This document shows, piece after piece, positions 6,206 through 13,401 of a stretch of DNA of 17,585 nt. A program made the position numbers and the translations under genes. The DNA lies in NCBI GenBank assembly GCA_910586105.1, contig CAJUGU010000079.1:1-17585 (forward strand), read 5' to 3'. A model generated the notes under the pieces. That model ran no database searches and was not told the origin of the DNA. It was given only the letters and a program-made list of their open reading frames with translations. Within the stretch, counting starts at the first letter, position 1; every line of letters begins with the position of its first letter. This DNA is from an uncultured Eubacteriales bacterium. Lineage in GTDB: Bacteria > Bacillota > Clostridia > Oscillospirales > Butyricicoccaceae.

Positions 6206-7081
6206 ATGGCAAAAACAAAAGGCGGGCTGGGCAAAGGGCTCGGATCGCTCTTCGGAGAGATCGAAGTCGCGCCGGATGGGACCGTGCTGTCAAATGAACC
6301 GCCGCGCACGCTTCCAATGACGCGGATCGAGCCGAACGCCTCGCAGCCGCGAAAGGTCTTCGACGCGGAAGCGATGCAGGAACTGACCGAATCCATCAAG
6401 ATGCATGGGCTGATCACACCGATCACGGTTCGGCGTCAGGAAAACGGATTATATCAGATCATAGCGGGGGAACGCCGCTGGCGCGCGGCGCGCTCGGCCG
6501 GATTGACCGAGATCCCCGCGCACATCATTGAGGCGACCGACGAACAGGTCACAGAGCTTGCGATGGTGGAAAACCTCCAACGGCAGGATCTGAACCCGAT
6601 CGAAGAAGCGGAAGGCTTTGAAAACCTGATGCAGACCTGCGGTTTGACGCAGGATGAAGCCGCCGTCCGGGTCGGGCGATCGCGTTCGGCAGTTGCGAAC
6701 GCATTGCGTCTGCTTTCGCTCGAGACGCCGCTCCGGGAGATGGTTGCCGACGGAAGGCTGACCAGCGGACACGCCCGCGCGCTGCTGGCGGTCAAGGATT
6801 CGGACAAGCGTCTGGACGCTGCGGAAAAGATGCAAAACATGACCGTCCGGCAGGCGGAAAGCTTCGCCAAGCGGCTGAACCGCAAGCCCAAAGAGACTGA
6901 GCAGTCTGCGGAGGGCTTCAACGTCGATTATCTTGCGGAGGTCGAGCACTCCCTGGAAAGCTGCTTGGGCCGGAAGGTCACGATCATGCAGGGAAAAAAT
7001 GCGGGCGCGCTGACGCTGGAATTTTACGGCTCGGACGATCTTGAACGGCTGATCCAGGCCCTTCGCGTCCTCCAGGTTTGA
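6206..7081 (+). CDS. parB: chromosome partitioning protein ParB (Spo0J)
   Basis: ParB is the parS-binding CTPase clamp that nucleates the partition complex, stimulates ParA and recruits SMC to the origin. The 291-residue product has the ParA-stimulating N-terminal motif GLGKGLGSLF (7-16), QPRKVFD, the CTP-binding motif GERRWRA (88-94), ENLQRQDLNPIEEA, and a helix-turn-helix (about 147-172). The recognition residues Arg160 (GRSRS) and Gly188 (LTSGHARA) are those of parS-binding ParB, unlike the Noc-like gene. The C-terminal 60 or so residues should form the dimer domain. The ATG at 6206 has AGGAAGG (6191-6197) 8 bases upstream. A GTG at 6197 is in frame, but it lies inside that site. Perfect parS sites occur on both sides of the gene. 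Confidence 0.95.
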   Translation: MAKTKGGLGKGLGSLFGEIEVAPDGTVLSNEPPRTLPMTRIEPNASQPRKVFDAEAMQELTESIKMHGLITPITVRRQENGLYQIIAGERRWRAARSAGLTEIPAHIIEATDEQVTELAMVENLQRQDLNPIEEAEGFENLMQTCGLTQDEAAVRVGRSRSAVANALRLLSLETPLREMVADGRLTSGHARALLAVKDSDKRLDAAEKMQNMTVRQAESFAKRLNRKPKETEQSAEGFNVDYLAEVEHSLESCLGRKVTIMQGKNAGALTLEFYGSDDLERLIQALRVLQV

Positions 7082-7095
7082 TAGGAGGGGATGGT

Positions 7096-7626
7096 ATGGA
7101 CGATCAAAAAAGCACGCAGCAGAAAAAGCAGGCTTCGCACTTTATGGCGTTCTATATTGTCGGTCTGTTTTCGATCGCGCTGGTGCTCATCCTTTTGAGC
7201 TATTTGACGCAGGCGCGCGCCGACGATCAGATCGCGCACGCTGAGACCCAGCTACAGGAGCAGGTGAGCGCGACGCAGGGCATCCAGGCGAAAATGGAGA
7301 TCTTACAGGAATCCTACAACGAGCAGGCGCAGCAGATCAGCGCGCTGGAAATGGCGCTGCGGGATATGGAGGCGGCGAGGGAGGAGCTGGAAGAGCAGCT
7401 GGAAGCGCAGTCTGGCCTGCTGCGGGCATGTCAATACGCGCGGACAGCGGAGGGCATGGAGCAAATGCACGCCGAATTGGATGCGCTCATTCAAAAATAT
7501 GGCGTAGAAGCCTTAGACGGCACGGCGCCGGCCAAGCTGATCTGGACGGCGGAAGACGCCGCGCTATTTAACGAATTATGCGGGCTTCCTGCGGCAAGTG
7601 CAGAACCCGCGGAAAGCGAATCATAA
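7096..7626 (+). CDS. unrecognised single-pass membrane coiled-coil protein
   Basis: This 176-residue protein has a hydrophilic, Gln/Lys-rich N terminus (1-15), one strong hydrophobic helix (16-37), and a long Glu/Gln/Ala-rich segment (about 43-115) that looks like a coiled coil. The C-terminal domain of about 60 residues contains two cysteines and ends in an acidic tail. The pattern fits an N-in, single-pass protein with an extracytoplasmic coiled coil, as in FtsL/DivIC- or ZapB-like proteins, but no family motif is visible and I assign no function. AGGAGGGG (7083-7090) precedes the ATG at 7096. The gene starts 14 bases after parB and ends 20 bases before serS, so it is almost certainly in their operon. 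It does not look like DUF4446, which often follows parB in Clostridia. Confidence 0.85.
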   Translation: MDDQKSTQQKKQASHFMAFYIVGLFSIALVLILLSYLTQARADDQIAHAETQLQEQVSATQGIQAKMEILQESYNEQAQQISALEMALRDMEAAREELEEQLEAQSGLLRACQYARTAEGMEQMHAELDALIQKYGVEALDGTAPAKLIWTAEDAALFNELCGLPAASAEPAESES

Positions 7627-7646
7627 AAAAAGGAAGGGAAAGAACG

Positions 7647-8918
7647 ATGTTAGACATCAAATTCATTCGCGAGAACGAGACAAAGGTAAAGGAGCGCCTT
7701 GCGCTCCGCGGCAAGAGCTATGACGAAGAGATCGCGGCAGCGTTGGCGCTGGACGATCTCCGCAAGCAGATCATCCTGGAAGTGGAAGGTCTGAAAGCGG
7801 AGCAAAACAAGGTCTCGAAGCAGATCCCCCAGATGAAGAAAGCAGGGGAGGACACCACGGCGATCATGGCGGAGATGAAGCAGATCGCTGAGCGCGTCAA
7901 GGGGCTGGACGCCGAGCGTTCGGAGACCGAAGGCAAGCTGCGGGAAGCGCTGCTGTGCATCCCGAACGTACCGGACGACCGCGTACCGGCGGGTACGGAT
8001 GACAGCTGCAACCCGGAAGTACGCCGCTGGGGCGAGCCGCGTGCATTTGGCTTTGAGGCGCAGGCGCATTGGGATATCGGCGCAAAGCTGGGCATCCTTG
8101 ACCCGGAGACTGCCGCGAAGGTGACCGGCTCGCGCTTCCATTTTTATAAGGGGATGGGCGCGCGGCTTGAACGCGCGGTCATTAACTTTTTCCTCGACAC
8201 GCACACCGGGGAAAGCGGCTACACCGAAGTGTTGCCGCCGTTTATGGCAAATACGGCTTCCATGACGGGCACAGGCCAGCTGCCGAAGTTCGCGGAAGAC
8301 ATGTATCACTTGGAAAATACCGACCTGTATATGATCCCGACGGCGGAGGTGCCAGTCACGAACATGTACCGTGACGATATCATCCCGGCAGACGCGCTGC
8401 CGATCCGTTACTGTGCATACTCGGCCTGCTTCCGTGGAGAAGGTGGATCGGCGGGACGCGACCAGCGCGGGCTGATCCGTCAGCACCAGTTCAACAAGGT
8501 CGAGTTGGTCAACTTCACCGCGCCGGAGGATTCCTGGACGCAGCTGGACAACCTGACCCATGCGGCGGAAAAGGTACTGCAAGGGCTGGGGCTGCCGTAC
8601 CGGGTGGTATGCTTGTGTACGGGCGATGTCGGTTTTTCGTCGGCTTGCACCTATGATATTGAGGTATGGATGCCGTCGTATGGCCGTTACGTGGAGATCT
8701 CCTCGTGCTCGAACTTCTTGGATTATCAGGCGCGCCGCGCAAACATCCGTTGCCGCAACGCAGAGGGCAAGCCGGTGTTTGCGCACACGTTGAATGGTTC
8801 GGGCGTTGCAGTCGGGCGCACGGTAGCTGCGATCCTCGAAAACTATCAGAACGAAGACGGCAGCGTCGTCATTCCGGAAGCGCTGCGCCGTTATATGGGC
8901 GTTGACGAGATCCGCTGA
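7647..8918 (+). CDS. serS: seryl-tRNA synthetase
   Basis: A class II synthetase that charges tRNA-Ser (and serylates tRNA-Sec where present). At 423 residues it matches the bacterial family. An N-terminal helical arm (about 27-105, rich in Lys/Glu) is the antiparallel coiled coil that grips the long variable arm of tRNA-Ser. Motif 2 is FRGEGGSAGRDQRGLIRQHQ (from 262), and motif 3 begins LNGSGVAVGRT (382-392). The start ATG at 7647 has AGGAAGGG (7631-7638) 8 bases upstream. The annotated frame could extend to 7578 inside the previous gene but lacks conserved sequence there. It sits 20 bases after the coiled-coil gene and has no room for a T-box leader. Two parS sites begin 20 bases after its stop codon. 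Confidence 0.96.
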   Translation: MLDIKFIRENETKVKERLALRGKSYDEEIAAALALDDLRKQIILEVEGLKAEQNKVSKQIPQMKKAGEDTTAIMAEMKQIAERVKGLDAERSETEGKLREALLCIPNVPDDRVPAGTDDSCNPEVRRWGEPRAFGFEAQAHWDIGAKLGILDPETAAKVTGSRFHFYKGMGARLERAVINFFLDTHTGESGYTEVLPPFMANTASMTGTGQLPKFAEDMYHLENTDLYMIPTAEVPVTNMYRDDIIPADALPIRYCAYSACFRGEGGSAGRDQRGLIRQHQFNKVELVNFTAPEDSWTQLDNLTHAAEKVLQGLGLPYRVVCLCTGDVGFSSACTYDIEVWMPSYGRYVEISSCSNFLDYQARRANIRCRNAEGKPVFAHTLNGSGVAVGRTVAAILENYQNEDGSVVIPEALRRYMGVDEIR

Positions 8919-8937
8919 ATCATCCGAAAACTGCCAA

Positions 8938-8990
8938 TGTTTCACGTGAAACAAGATTTCCCACGGTAGGGAAATGTTTCACGTGAAACA
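8938..8990. other. double parS around an inverted ATTTCCC/GGGAAAT repeat
   Basis: Two perfect parS sites (8938-8953 and 8975-8990, 37 bp centre to centre) flank ATTTCCC (8956-8962), a 6-base spacer (ACGGTA) and GGGAAAT (8969-8975). The 53 bp form one large near-perfect palindrome with a 2-base AG asymmetry. The inner 7-mers are the two halves of the Noc consensus ATTTCCCGGGAAAT, pulled apart by 6 bp. As RNA it would fold into a long hairpin after serS, but only a weak ACTTT follows, so a terminator role is doubtful. Confidence 0.9.
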
Positions 8991-9022
8991 ACTTTAGCGG
9001 ATCCTGTCAGGGGAGGTGAAAT

Positions 9023-11089
9023 ATGAACGAATACGCGGAAAAGATACCAAAAAAGAAACGGCGGCGCGGAAAAAAAAGCAGTTCCGCCGTCCCGGGCGGC
9101 TTAGGGGAGCAGCAGGTACAAACGGCCATGCTTGAAGAATGGTTCCAGCCGGAACAGCTTGTGGGCTGTACCCCGGCGGAACGCTATTTTGTGCGGCTAC
9201 TGCATGAATCCCTCTTAGAGAGCACGGCGGACCGCATGCTGGATCACTGCCAGACGATGGCTGGGAAGTCGGCGCGCTTTGCGCGCTGTTTCCTGCGGCT
9301 TGCCGGGGAGTGCGACGACGGAACGGCGCCGGTCCTGATCCGGTTTCGGTATGCCTTGCCCGCCTATATCCGTAGTCCGGGACATCCGCTCAGCGTACAG
9401 GTGCGGACAAATTACACCCGTTGCCTGCTGGGGTCGGCACGGCTTCAGCTTAGCGAGTTCCGGGGCAGGGAAGCGGCCGAAGCCTTCCTTGCGATCGATG
9501 ATTTCCCGGTCGAAGAACTGCTGGAGCATTCGCTGTATGCGTTGTACCAGCGTGACTTTGTGCCGCAGTATGTGCAGGCGCCGCTGGAACAGCTGATTGA
9601 GGGCGACCCCAAGGATGAATACCCGGCGGCACGGCTGATGCAGCGGCATTTTGTGATTCACGTCGGTGGGACGAACACGGGCAAGACCTACCAGTCGATC
9701 CAAAAGCTGATGCAGGCGGAGAGCGGGGCCTATCTGGCGCCGCTGCGGCTGCTCGCCTGCGAGATTCAGGACACCCTGAATCAAAACGGGGTAGCGTGCA
9801 GCCTGATCACTGGCGAGGAGGAAGACCTTGTGCCGATGGCGCGGCATATCGCGTCTACGGTGGAAAAGCTCGACCTGTACACGCAATACGCGCTTTGCGT
9901 GATCGACGAATGCCAGCTGATCGCCGACCGCGAGCGCGGGTTTGCCTGGACGCGGGCGATTCTGGGATGTCAGGCGGAGGAGCTTCACCTTTGCACGGCG
10001 CCGGAGGGGCTGGCGATCGTGCTGCGGCTGATCGAGAGCTGCGGCGACACGTTCGAGGTACACGAGCACGAACGGACGACGCGGCTGGAAGTGCTGCCGG
10101 AGCCAACGCCGCTTGAGGAGGTCGAACCGGGCGACGCACTGATCGCATTTTCTAAGAAGACGGTGCTGGAATACGCCGACAAGATGAACGCGGCCGGACA
10201 CCCAACCTCGATCATATATGGCGCGTTGCCATACCCGGCGCGGCGGATGCAGATGGAGCGCTTCCTGCGGCGCGAGACCGAACTGTTAGTCGCGACCGAT
10301 GCGATCGGGATGGGGTTGAACCTGCCGGTGCGGCGGATTCTGTTCACGAGCGATGAAAAATTCGACGGGAAGAGACGGCGTGAGCTGCGGCCTGCGGAAA
10401 TACAGCAGATCGCGGGGCGCGCCGGACGGATGGGGATGTACGATATCGGTTACGTCGGATCGATCATGGAAAGCGAGACGATCCGCGAAGGGATGAAGAC
10501 TGCGGCGCCGCCGATCCAAAAGGCGATGCTGGGGTTTTCCGACCTGGTGCTCCGTGTCGAGCACGACCTTTTGGAGGTGCTCAAGGTCTGGAACGCCATG
10601 CCGACCATCGAGCCGTATGAAAAAATGGATATCAGCGGATATATCTGGATCATTGAAAAGATCCGTGACCGCGGCATTGAATTATCGAAAGCGGAATGCC
10701 TGCGCGCAGCGTCGATCCCTTTCGAGGAGAAAAGCGAAGAGCTGTTGGAGCGTTTTCTCCAATACTGCGAGGCGTTTTCGTGGGGGGATAGTACGATCCC
10801 GGCGCCGGTGCTGCGATATGATTCGCTGGACAGTCTCGAGCTGTATTGCAAGGAATTGGATCTGTATTATTCCTTCTCCCGGGCTTTCGGATATGAAATG
10901 GATCTCGAATGGTTGCATGCGGAAAAGGAGAACAGCGCATCGCGGATCAATGAGATCTTGATCACGCATATCCGTAAGAAGGGGAACGCATGCCGGAAAT
11001 GCCTGCGGCCTTTGCGTTGGGATTATCCCTTCCGGATCTGTGAACAATGCAGGCGGAACCTGCGCCGGCAAAATCGAAGAGCGGAATAA
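9023..11089 (+). CDS. Suv3-like DExH-box RNA helicase with C-terminal Cys4 motif
   Basis: This 688-residue superfamily 2 helicase has motif I GGTNTGKT (215-222), motif II DECQ (295-298), an ALPYPARRMQ segment like the GALP-P-R--Q motif of Suv3, motif V ATDAIGMGLNL (424-434) and motif VI QIAGRAGR (462-469). This set is typical of Suv3, the ATP-dependent RNA unwinding partner in mitochondrial RNA degradation and in alphaproteobacterial homologues. The N terminus is very basic (KKKRRRGKK, about 10-18). The first 200 residues are helical and unassigned. At the end, Cys657-x2-Cys660 and Cys673-x2-Cys676 form a likely zinc ribbon. A role in RNA turnover is inferred; the true substrate is unknown. 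GGGGAGGTG (9010-9018) precedes the ATG. No separate promoter is seen, so it may read through from serS. A strong terminator follows. Confidence 0.88.
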   Translation: MNEYAEKIPKKKRRRGKKSSSAVPGGLGEQQVQTAMLEEWFQPEQLVGCTPAERYFVRLLHESLLESTADRMLDHCQTMAGKSARFARCFLRLAGECDDGTAPVLIRFRYALPAYIRSPGHPLSVQVRTNYTRCLLGSARLQLSEFRGREAAEAFLAIDDFPVEELLEHSLYALYQRDFVPQYVQAPLEQLIEGDPKDEYPAARLMQRHFVIHVGGTNTGKTYQSIQKLMQAESGAYLAPLRLLACEIQDTLNQNGVACSLITGEEEDLVPMARHIASTVEKLDLYTQYALCVIDECQLIADRERGFAWTRAILGCQAEELHLCTAPEGLAIVLRLIESCGDTFEVHEHERTTRLEVLPEPTPLEEVEPGDALIAFSKKTVLEYADKMNAAGHPTSIIYGALPYPARRMQMERFLRRETELLVATDAIGMGLNLPVRRILFTSDEKFDGKRRRELRPAEIQQIAGRAGRMGMYDIGYVGSIMESETIREGMKTAAPPIQKAMLGFSDLVLRVEHDLLEVLKVWNAMPTIEPYEKMDISGYIWIIEKIRDRGIELSKAECLRAASIPFEEKSEELLERFLQYCEAFSWGDSTIPAPVLRYDSLDSLELYCKELDLYYSFSRAFGYEMDLEWLHAEKENSASRINEILITHIRKKGNACRKCLRPLRWDYPFRICEQCRRNLRRQNRRAE

Positions 11090-11119
11090 AAGGATGTGGC
11101 TGAACGCCGCATCCTTTTT
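11088..11119 (+). terminator. strong intrinsic terminator after the helicase gene
   Basis: A 13-bp stem (11088-11100 with 11106-11118, one G-T pair) closes a 5-base loop (TGAAC) and runs into TTTTT. It overlaps the helicase stop codon. It separates the vegetative genes upstream from the sporulation operon. Confidence 0.85.
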
Positions 11120-11189
11120 GTGTTGCATTTGCGGTAAGGTAACGATAATTGCGGGAGTTTAACATGTTCAAAAACGGAGGGAGCGACAT

Positions 11190-11264
11190 TTGAGGGCGCC
11201 GCAGCGCACATCAAAAAATTTCAGGCATAACCGGTGGACAGGTTTCATACAGTTTATCAGGTGA
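11190..11264 (+). CDS. candidate 24-codon leader ORF before spoIIIAA
   Basis: A TTG at 11190 has an excellent ribosome-binding site (GGAGGGAG, 11176-11183) 6 bases upstream. It opens 24 codons that end in TGA at 11262-11264, right on the spoIIIAA start region (TGATG). No longer frame can use this ribosome-binding site. It would only be transcribed from a promoter upstream of the sigma-E-type one at 11224-11253. The peptide has no recognisable features. This is inference. Confidence 0.2.
   Translation: MRAPQRTSKNFRHNRWTGFIQFIR
11224..11253 (+). promoter_or_regulatory. sigma-E-type promoter of the spoIIIA operon
   Basis: CATACAGT (11246-11253) fits the sigma-E -10 consensus CATACAnT. GGCATAA (11224-11230) lies 15 bp upstream as a -35. 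In Bacillus and Clostridia, spoIIIA is transcribed by sigma-E in the mother cell. Initiation near 11260 would leave only about 10 nt before the chosen spoIIIAA start. Confidence 0.75.
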
Positions 11265-11269
11265 TGAAA

Positions 11270-12172
11270 ATGAAAGACGTAAAAAATACCCCATTGAACG
11301 AGGCGGCGGGATGCCTGCCGCCTCTGCTGCGGATCGCGGTGGAACAGCTTCCGGAAAAGACGGCGGAGCAAACGGAGGAACTGCGATTACGGGCAGGACA
11401 ACCGCTCGCGGTCTGTTGCGCCGGGCAGGAAGTTGTCATACCGGATACCCAGGTTACAGCGGCAGACTTACGCGAAACGGCAGCGCGCGCGTCGCGCGAT
11501 TCGATGCAAAGCTATACAGACAGCCTGCGCAGGGGATTCCTGACGCTGGCGGGCGGGCACCGGGTCGGCTTCTGCGGCACGGCGAAGACGGAAAACGGCG
11601 TTTTTGACGGTATCCGGGTCTATGGTTCGGTGAACATTCGGGTCGCGCGGCCTGCCTTTGGCTGCGCGCGGGAGGTGTACGAGCAGTCCTGTCGGAGCGG
11701 CCCGGCCGATCTGGTGATTTTATCCCCGCCGGGCTATGGCAAAACGACCTTCCTGCGGGACCTGATCCGATGTGCGGCGGCGAACGGGGTACGGGTCGGC
11801 GTCGCGGACGAACGGGGCGAGCTGGCGGCGCTGCGCGAGGGCGTGCCGCAGTTCGATCTTGGGGGGCCGGCGGATGTGATTGAGCTGTGTGCGAAGGAAG
11901 ACGCGGTTCTGCACTTGATTCGGACGATGTCGCCGCGGGTGGTAGCGCTGGACGAGATCACATCGCCGCGCGATGCGGAGGCGGTGCGGTATGCGGCCAA
12001 CTGCGGTGTGGCGATCTTTGCGACGGCGCATGCCTGCGGGCTGGAAGACTTCCTGCGGCGCGCGGTCTATGGACCGGTGCGCGGCCTGTTCCGTTATGCG
12101 GTGGAGCTGCGCATGGAGGCGGGGAAGCGGAGTTTTGAGCTGCACTGTTTGGAAGGCGGTGGATCATGCTGA
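11270..12172 (+). CDS. spoIIIAA: stage III sporulation protein AA, secretion-type ATPase
   Basis: SpoIIIAA is the cytoplasmic ATPase of the mother-cell SpoIIIA complex, related to type II/IV secretion ATPases, and is needed to keep the engulfed forespore active. The 300-residue product has Walker A SPPGYGKTT (152-160) and a Walker B region ending LDE (Asp228, Glu229), with the family sequence FCGTAKTENG upstream. The ATG at 11270 is preferred because AGGTGA (11259-11264) lies 5 bases upstream. The ATG at 11264 overlaps that site, and the GTG at 11234 would lie inside the promoter. It overlaps spoIIIAB by 7 bases. Confidence 0.92.
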   Translation: MKDVKNTPLNEAAGCLPPLLRIAVEQLPEKTAEQTEELRLRAGQPLAVCCAGQEVVIPDTQVTAADLRETAARASRDSMQSYTDSLRRGFLTLAGGHRVGFCGTAKTENGVFDGIRVYGSVNIRVARPAFGCAREVYEQSCRSGPADLVILSPPGYGKTTFLRDLIRCAAANGVRVGVADERGELAALREGVPQFDLGGPADVIELCAKEDAVLHLIRTMSPRVVALDEITSPRDAEAVRYAANCGVAIFATAHACGLEDFLRRAVYGPVRGLFRYAVELRMEAGKRSFELHCLEGGGSC

Positions 12173-12684
12173 AGATCATCGGCGCGATCCTGATCATAGG
12201 ATCGTGCGGAGCGTTGGGGTTATCGGCGCGGCAGGAACTGCGGCGGCGGATTGCGGCGATCGACGGCTGTATCAAAGCGGTCGACCGGATCGAAAGCGAG
12301 ATTGCGTGCTGCCAAACGGCAAGCAGGGATTTGATCGATCTGCTTGCGCGGGAGGGCGACGAGCAGATCGCGCCAGTCTTCCGGCGGATGGCGGAGCATC
12401 TGGACCGGGCCGACGGGTTGTCGTTGGGCTACAAATGGCGGCGGGCAATCGAGGATGTCGGGCCGGTGTGCGGTCTGCGGGCGGACGAAATCGGCATCCT
12501 GAGCGATGCAGCGGGCTTTTTGGGGCGATATGACAGTGAGCAGCAGCTTCGTTCCCTGCGGCTGACGGCTGCGCGTCTGGAAGGGGTGCGGTCGGAAGCG
12601 GGGGAAGATTTGAAGAACAAGGGGAACCTGTACCGGACCTGCGGGCTGACCTTAGGGGTGCTGGCAGTGATCTTGCTGCTGTAG
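12166..12684 (+). CDS. spoIIIAB: stage III sporulation protein AB
   Basis: SpoIIIAB resembles the GspF/PilC platform proteins of type II secretion and is thought to connect the SpoIIIAA ATPase to the membrane complex. The 172-residue product has an N-terminal hydrophobic helix (about 4-20), a helical soluble domain with many charged residues, and a C-terminal hydrophobic helix (about 158-172). This is the usual AB layout and length. The ATG lies inside the end of spoIIIAA, so translation is coupled. spoIIIAC follows after 25 bases. Confidence 0.92.
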   Translation: MLKIIGAILIIGSCGALGLSARQELRRRIAAIDGCIKAVDRIESEIACCQTASRDLIDLLAREGDEQIAPVFRRMAEHLDRADGLSLGYKWRRAIEDVGPVCGLRADEIGILSDAAGFLGRYDSEQQLRSLRLTAARLEGVRSEAGEDLKNKGNLYRTCGLTLGVLAVILLL

Positions 12685-12709
12685 GCGGCGAAAAGGAGGA
12701 CGGCAGGAA

Positions 12710-12904
12710 GTGAATGTAGACCTGATTTTCAAGATCGCGGCGGTAGGGATCCTGGTCGCGGTATTCAACCAGCTTTTGATCCGTTCGGGGCGGGAGGAGC
12801 AGGCGTTGATGACGACGCTTGCGGGGCTGGTGGTAGTGATGATGATTCTGGTGCAGGAGATCGGGGCGCTGTTCAGCATGATGAAGGCGGTGTTTGGGTT
12901 TTGA
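12710..12904 (+). CDS. spoIIIAC: stage III sporulation protein AC
   Basis: A 64-residue membrane protein with two hydrophobic helices (about 5-25 and 33-60) around a short polar turn (RSGREEQ), the length and pattern of SpoIIIAC. It is a membrane subunit of the SpoIIIA channel complex. It starts with GTG at 12710 behind AGGAGG (12694-12699). The spacing of 10 is slightly long. Its stop codon overlaps the next start by 4 bases. Confidence 0.92.
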   Translation: MNVDLIFKIAAVGILVAVFNQLLIRSGREEQALMTTLAGLVVVMMILVQEIGALFSMMKAVFGF

Positions 12905-13287
12905 GCACGGCGATACAGGCGGCGGGGCTGGCGGTAGGGTGTGCGGCGCTGGCGTTATCGATCAAGCGGGAGAGCGCGCCGCTGAGCTGGTGTTTGGCGC
13001 TGGCGGGTGGCATAGCGATCCTGTGGCTGGCGTTGGACGCATTGCAGGCGGGGTTGCGGGAGGCGGCTGGACTTTTGCAGGCCAGCGGCCTTGACAGCGG
13101 GATCTACTTACCGGTAGCGCGGGTGGTAGCGATCGGGGTGCTGGTACGTATAGCGGGGACGTTGTGCAAGGATGCGGGGCAAAGCGCTCTGGCGGCGAAG
13201 CTGGAGCTTGCGGGGACGATCGCGGCGGTCGCGGCCTGTTTGCCGTTATTCCGACAGGTTTTGCAGCTGGCGGGGGAATTGGTCTGA
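12901..13287 (+). CDS. spoIIIAD: stage III sporulation protein AD
   Basis: A 128-residue polytopic membrane protein with about four hydrophobic segments, typical of SpoIIIAD, which is related to SpoIIIAC over part of its length. The start is a TTG at 12901 that overlaps the spoIIIAC stop (TTGA), so the two proteins are likely made by coupled translation in similar amounts. It is followed by an unusually long, repeat-bearing spacer of 192 bases before spoIIIAE. Confidence 0.9.
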   Translation: MSTAIQAAGLAVGCAALALSIKRESAPLSWCLALAGGIAILWLALDALQAGLREAAGLLQASGLDSGIYLPVARVVAIGVLVRIAGTLCKDAGQSALAAKLELAGTIAAVAACLPLFRQVLQLAGELV

Positions 13288-13307
13288 CCCGCGCGGCGGG
13301 GCGGATG

Positions 13308-13395
13308 TCCTACGCGGACGGCGCCAAAGGGCTCTGCCCTCTGGACTCCCGGTCCTACGCGGACGGCGCCAAAGGGACTCGTCCCTCTGGACTCC
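13308..13395. repeat. tandem GC-rich hairpin repeat inside the spoIIIA operon
   Basis: Two units, 13308-13349 (42 bp) and 13353-13395 (43 bp), share the first 24 and last 14 bases (start TCCTACGCGGACGGCGCC, end CCCTCTGGACTCC). Each folds into a hairpin: CCAAAGGGC/GCCCTCTGG in the first and CCAAAGGGAC/GTCCCTCTGG in the second. The middles differ but both still pair, so structure looks conserved. It lies between spoIIIAD and spoIIIAE, where other genomes have a short gap. Its nature (REP-like dispersed repeat, processing site or attenuator) is unknown. Confidence 0.85.
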
Positions 13396-13401
13396 GCTTA
13401 T

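Noticed and set aside
7650..8954. Minus-strand frame of 434 codons opposite serS
   Set aside because: It begins with MFHVKH from a parS palindrome and otherwise mirrors serS codons. It is not a real gene.
9502..9516. NBS-like ATTTCCCGG inside the helicase gene
   Set aside because: Only the first half matches the Noc palindrome, and the codons are explained by the protein sequence.
9215..10201. Minus-strand frame of 328 codons opposite the helicase gene
   Set aside because: Its composition (Arg/Gln/His-rich) is that of an antisense shadow. The + frame has all the helicase motifs.
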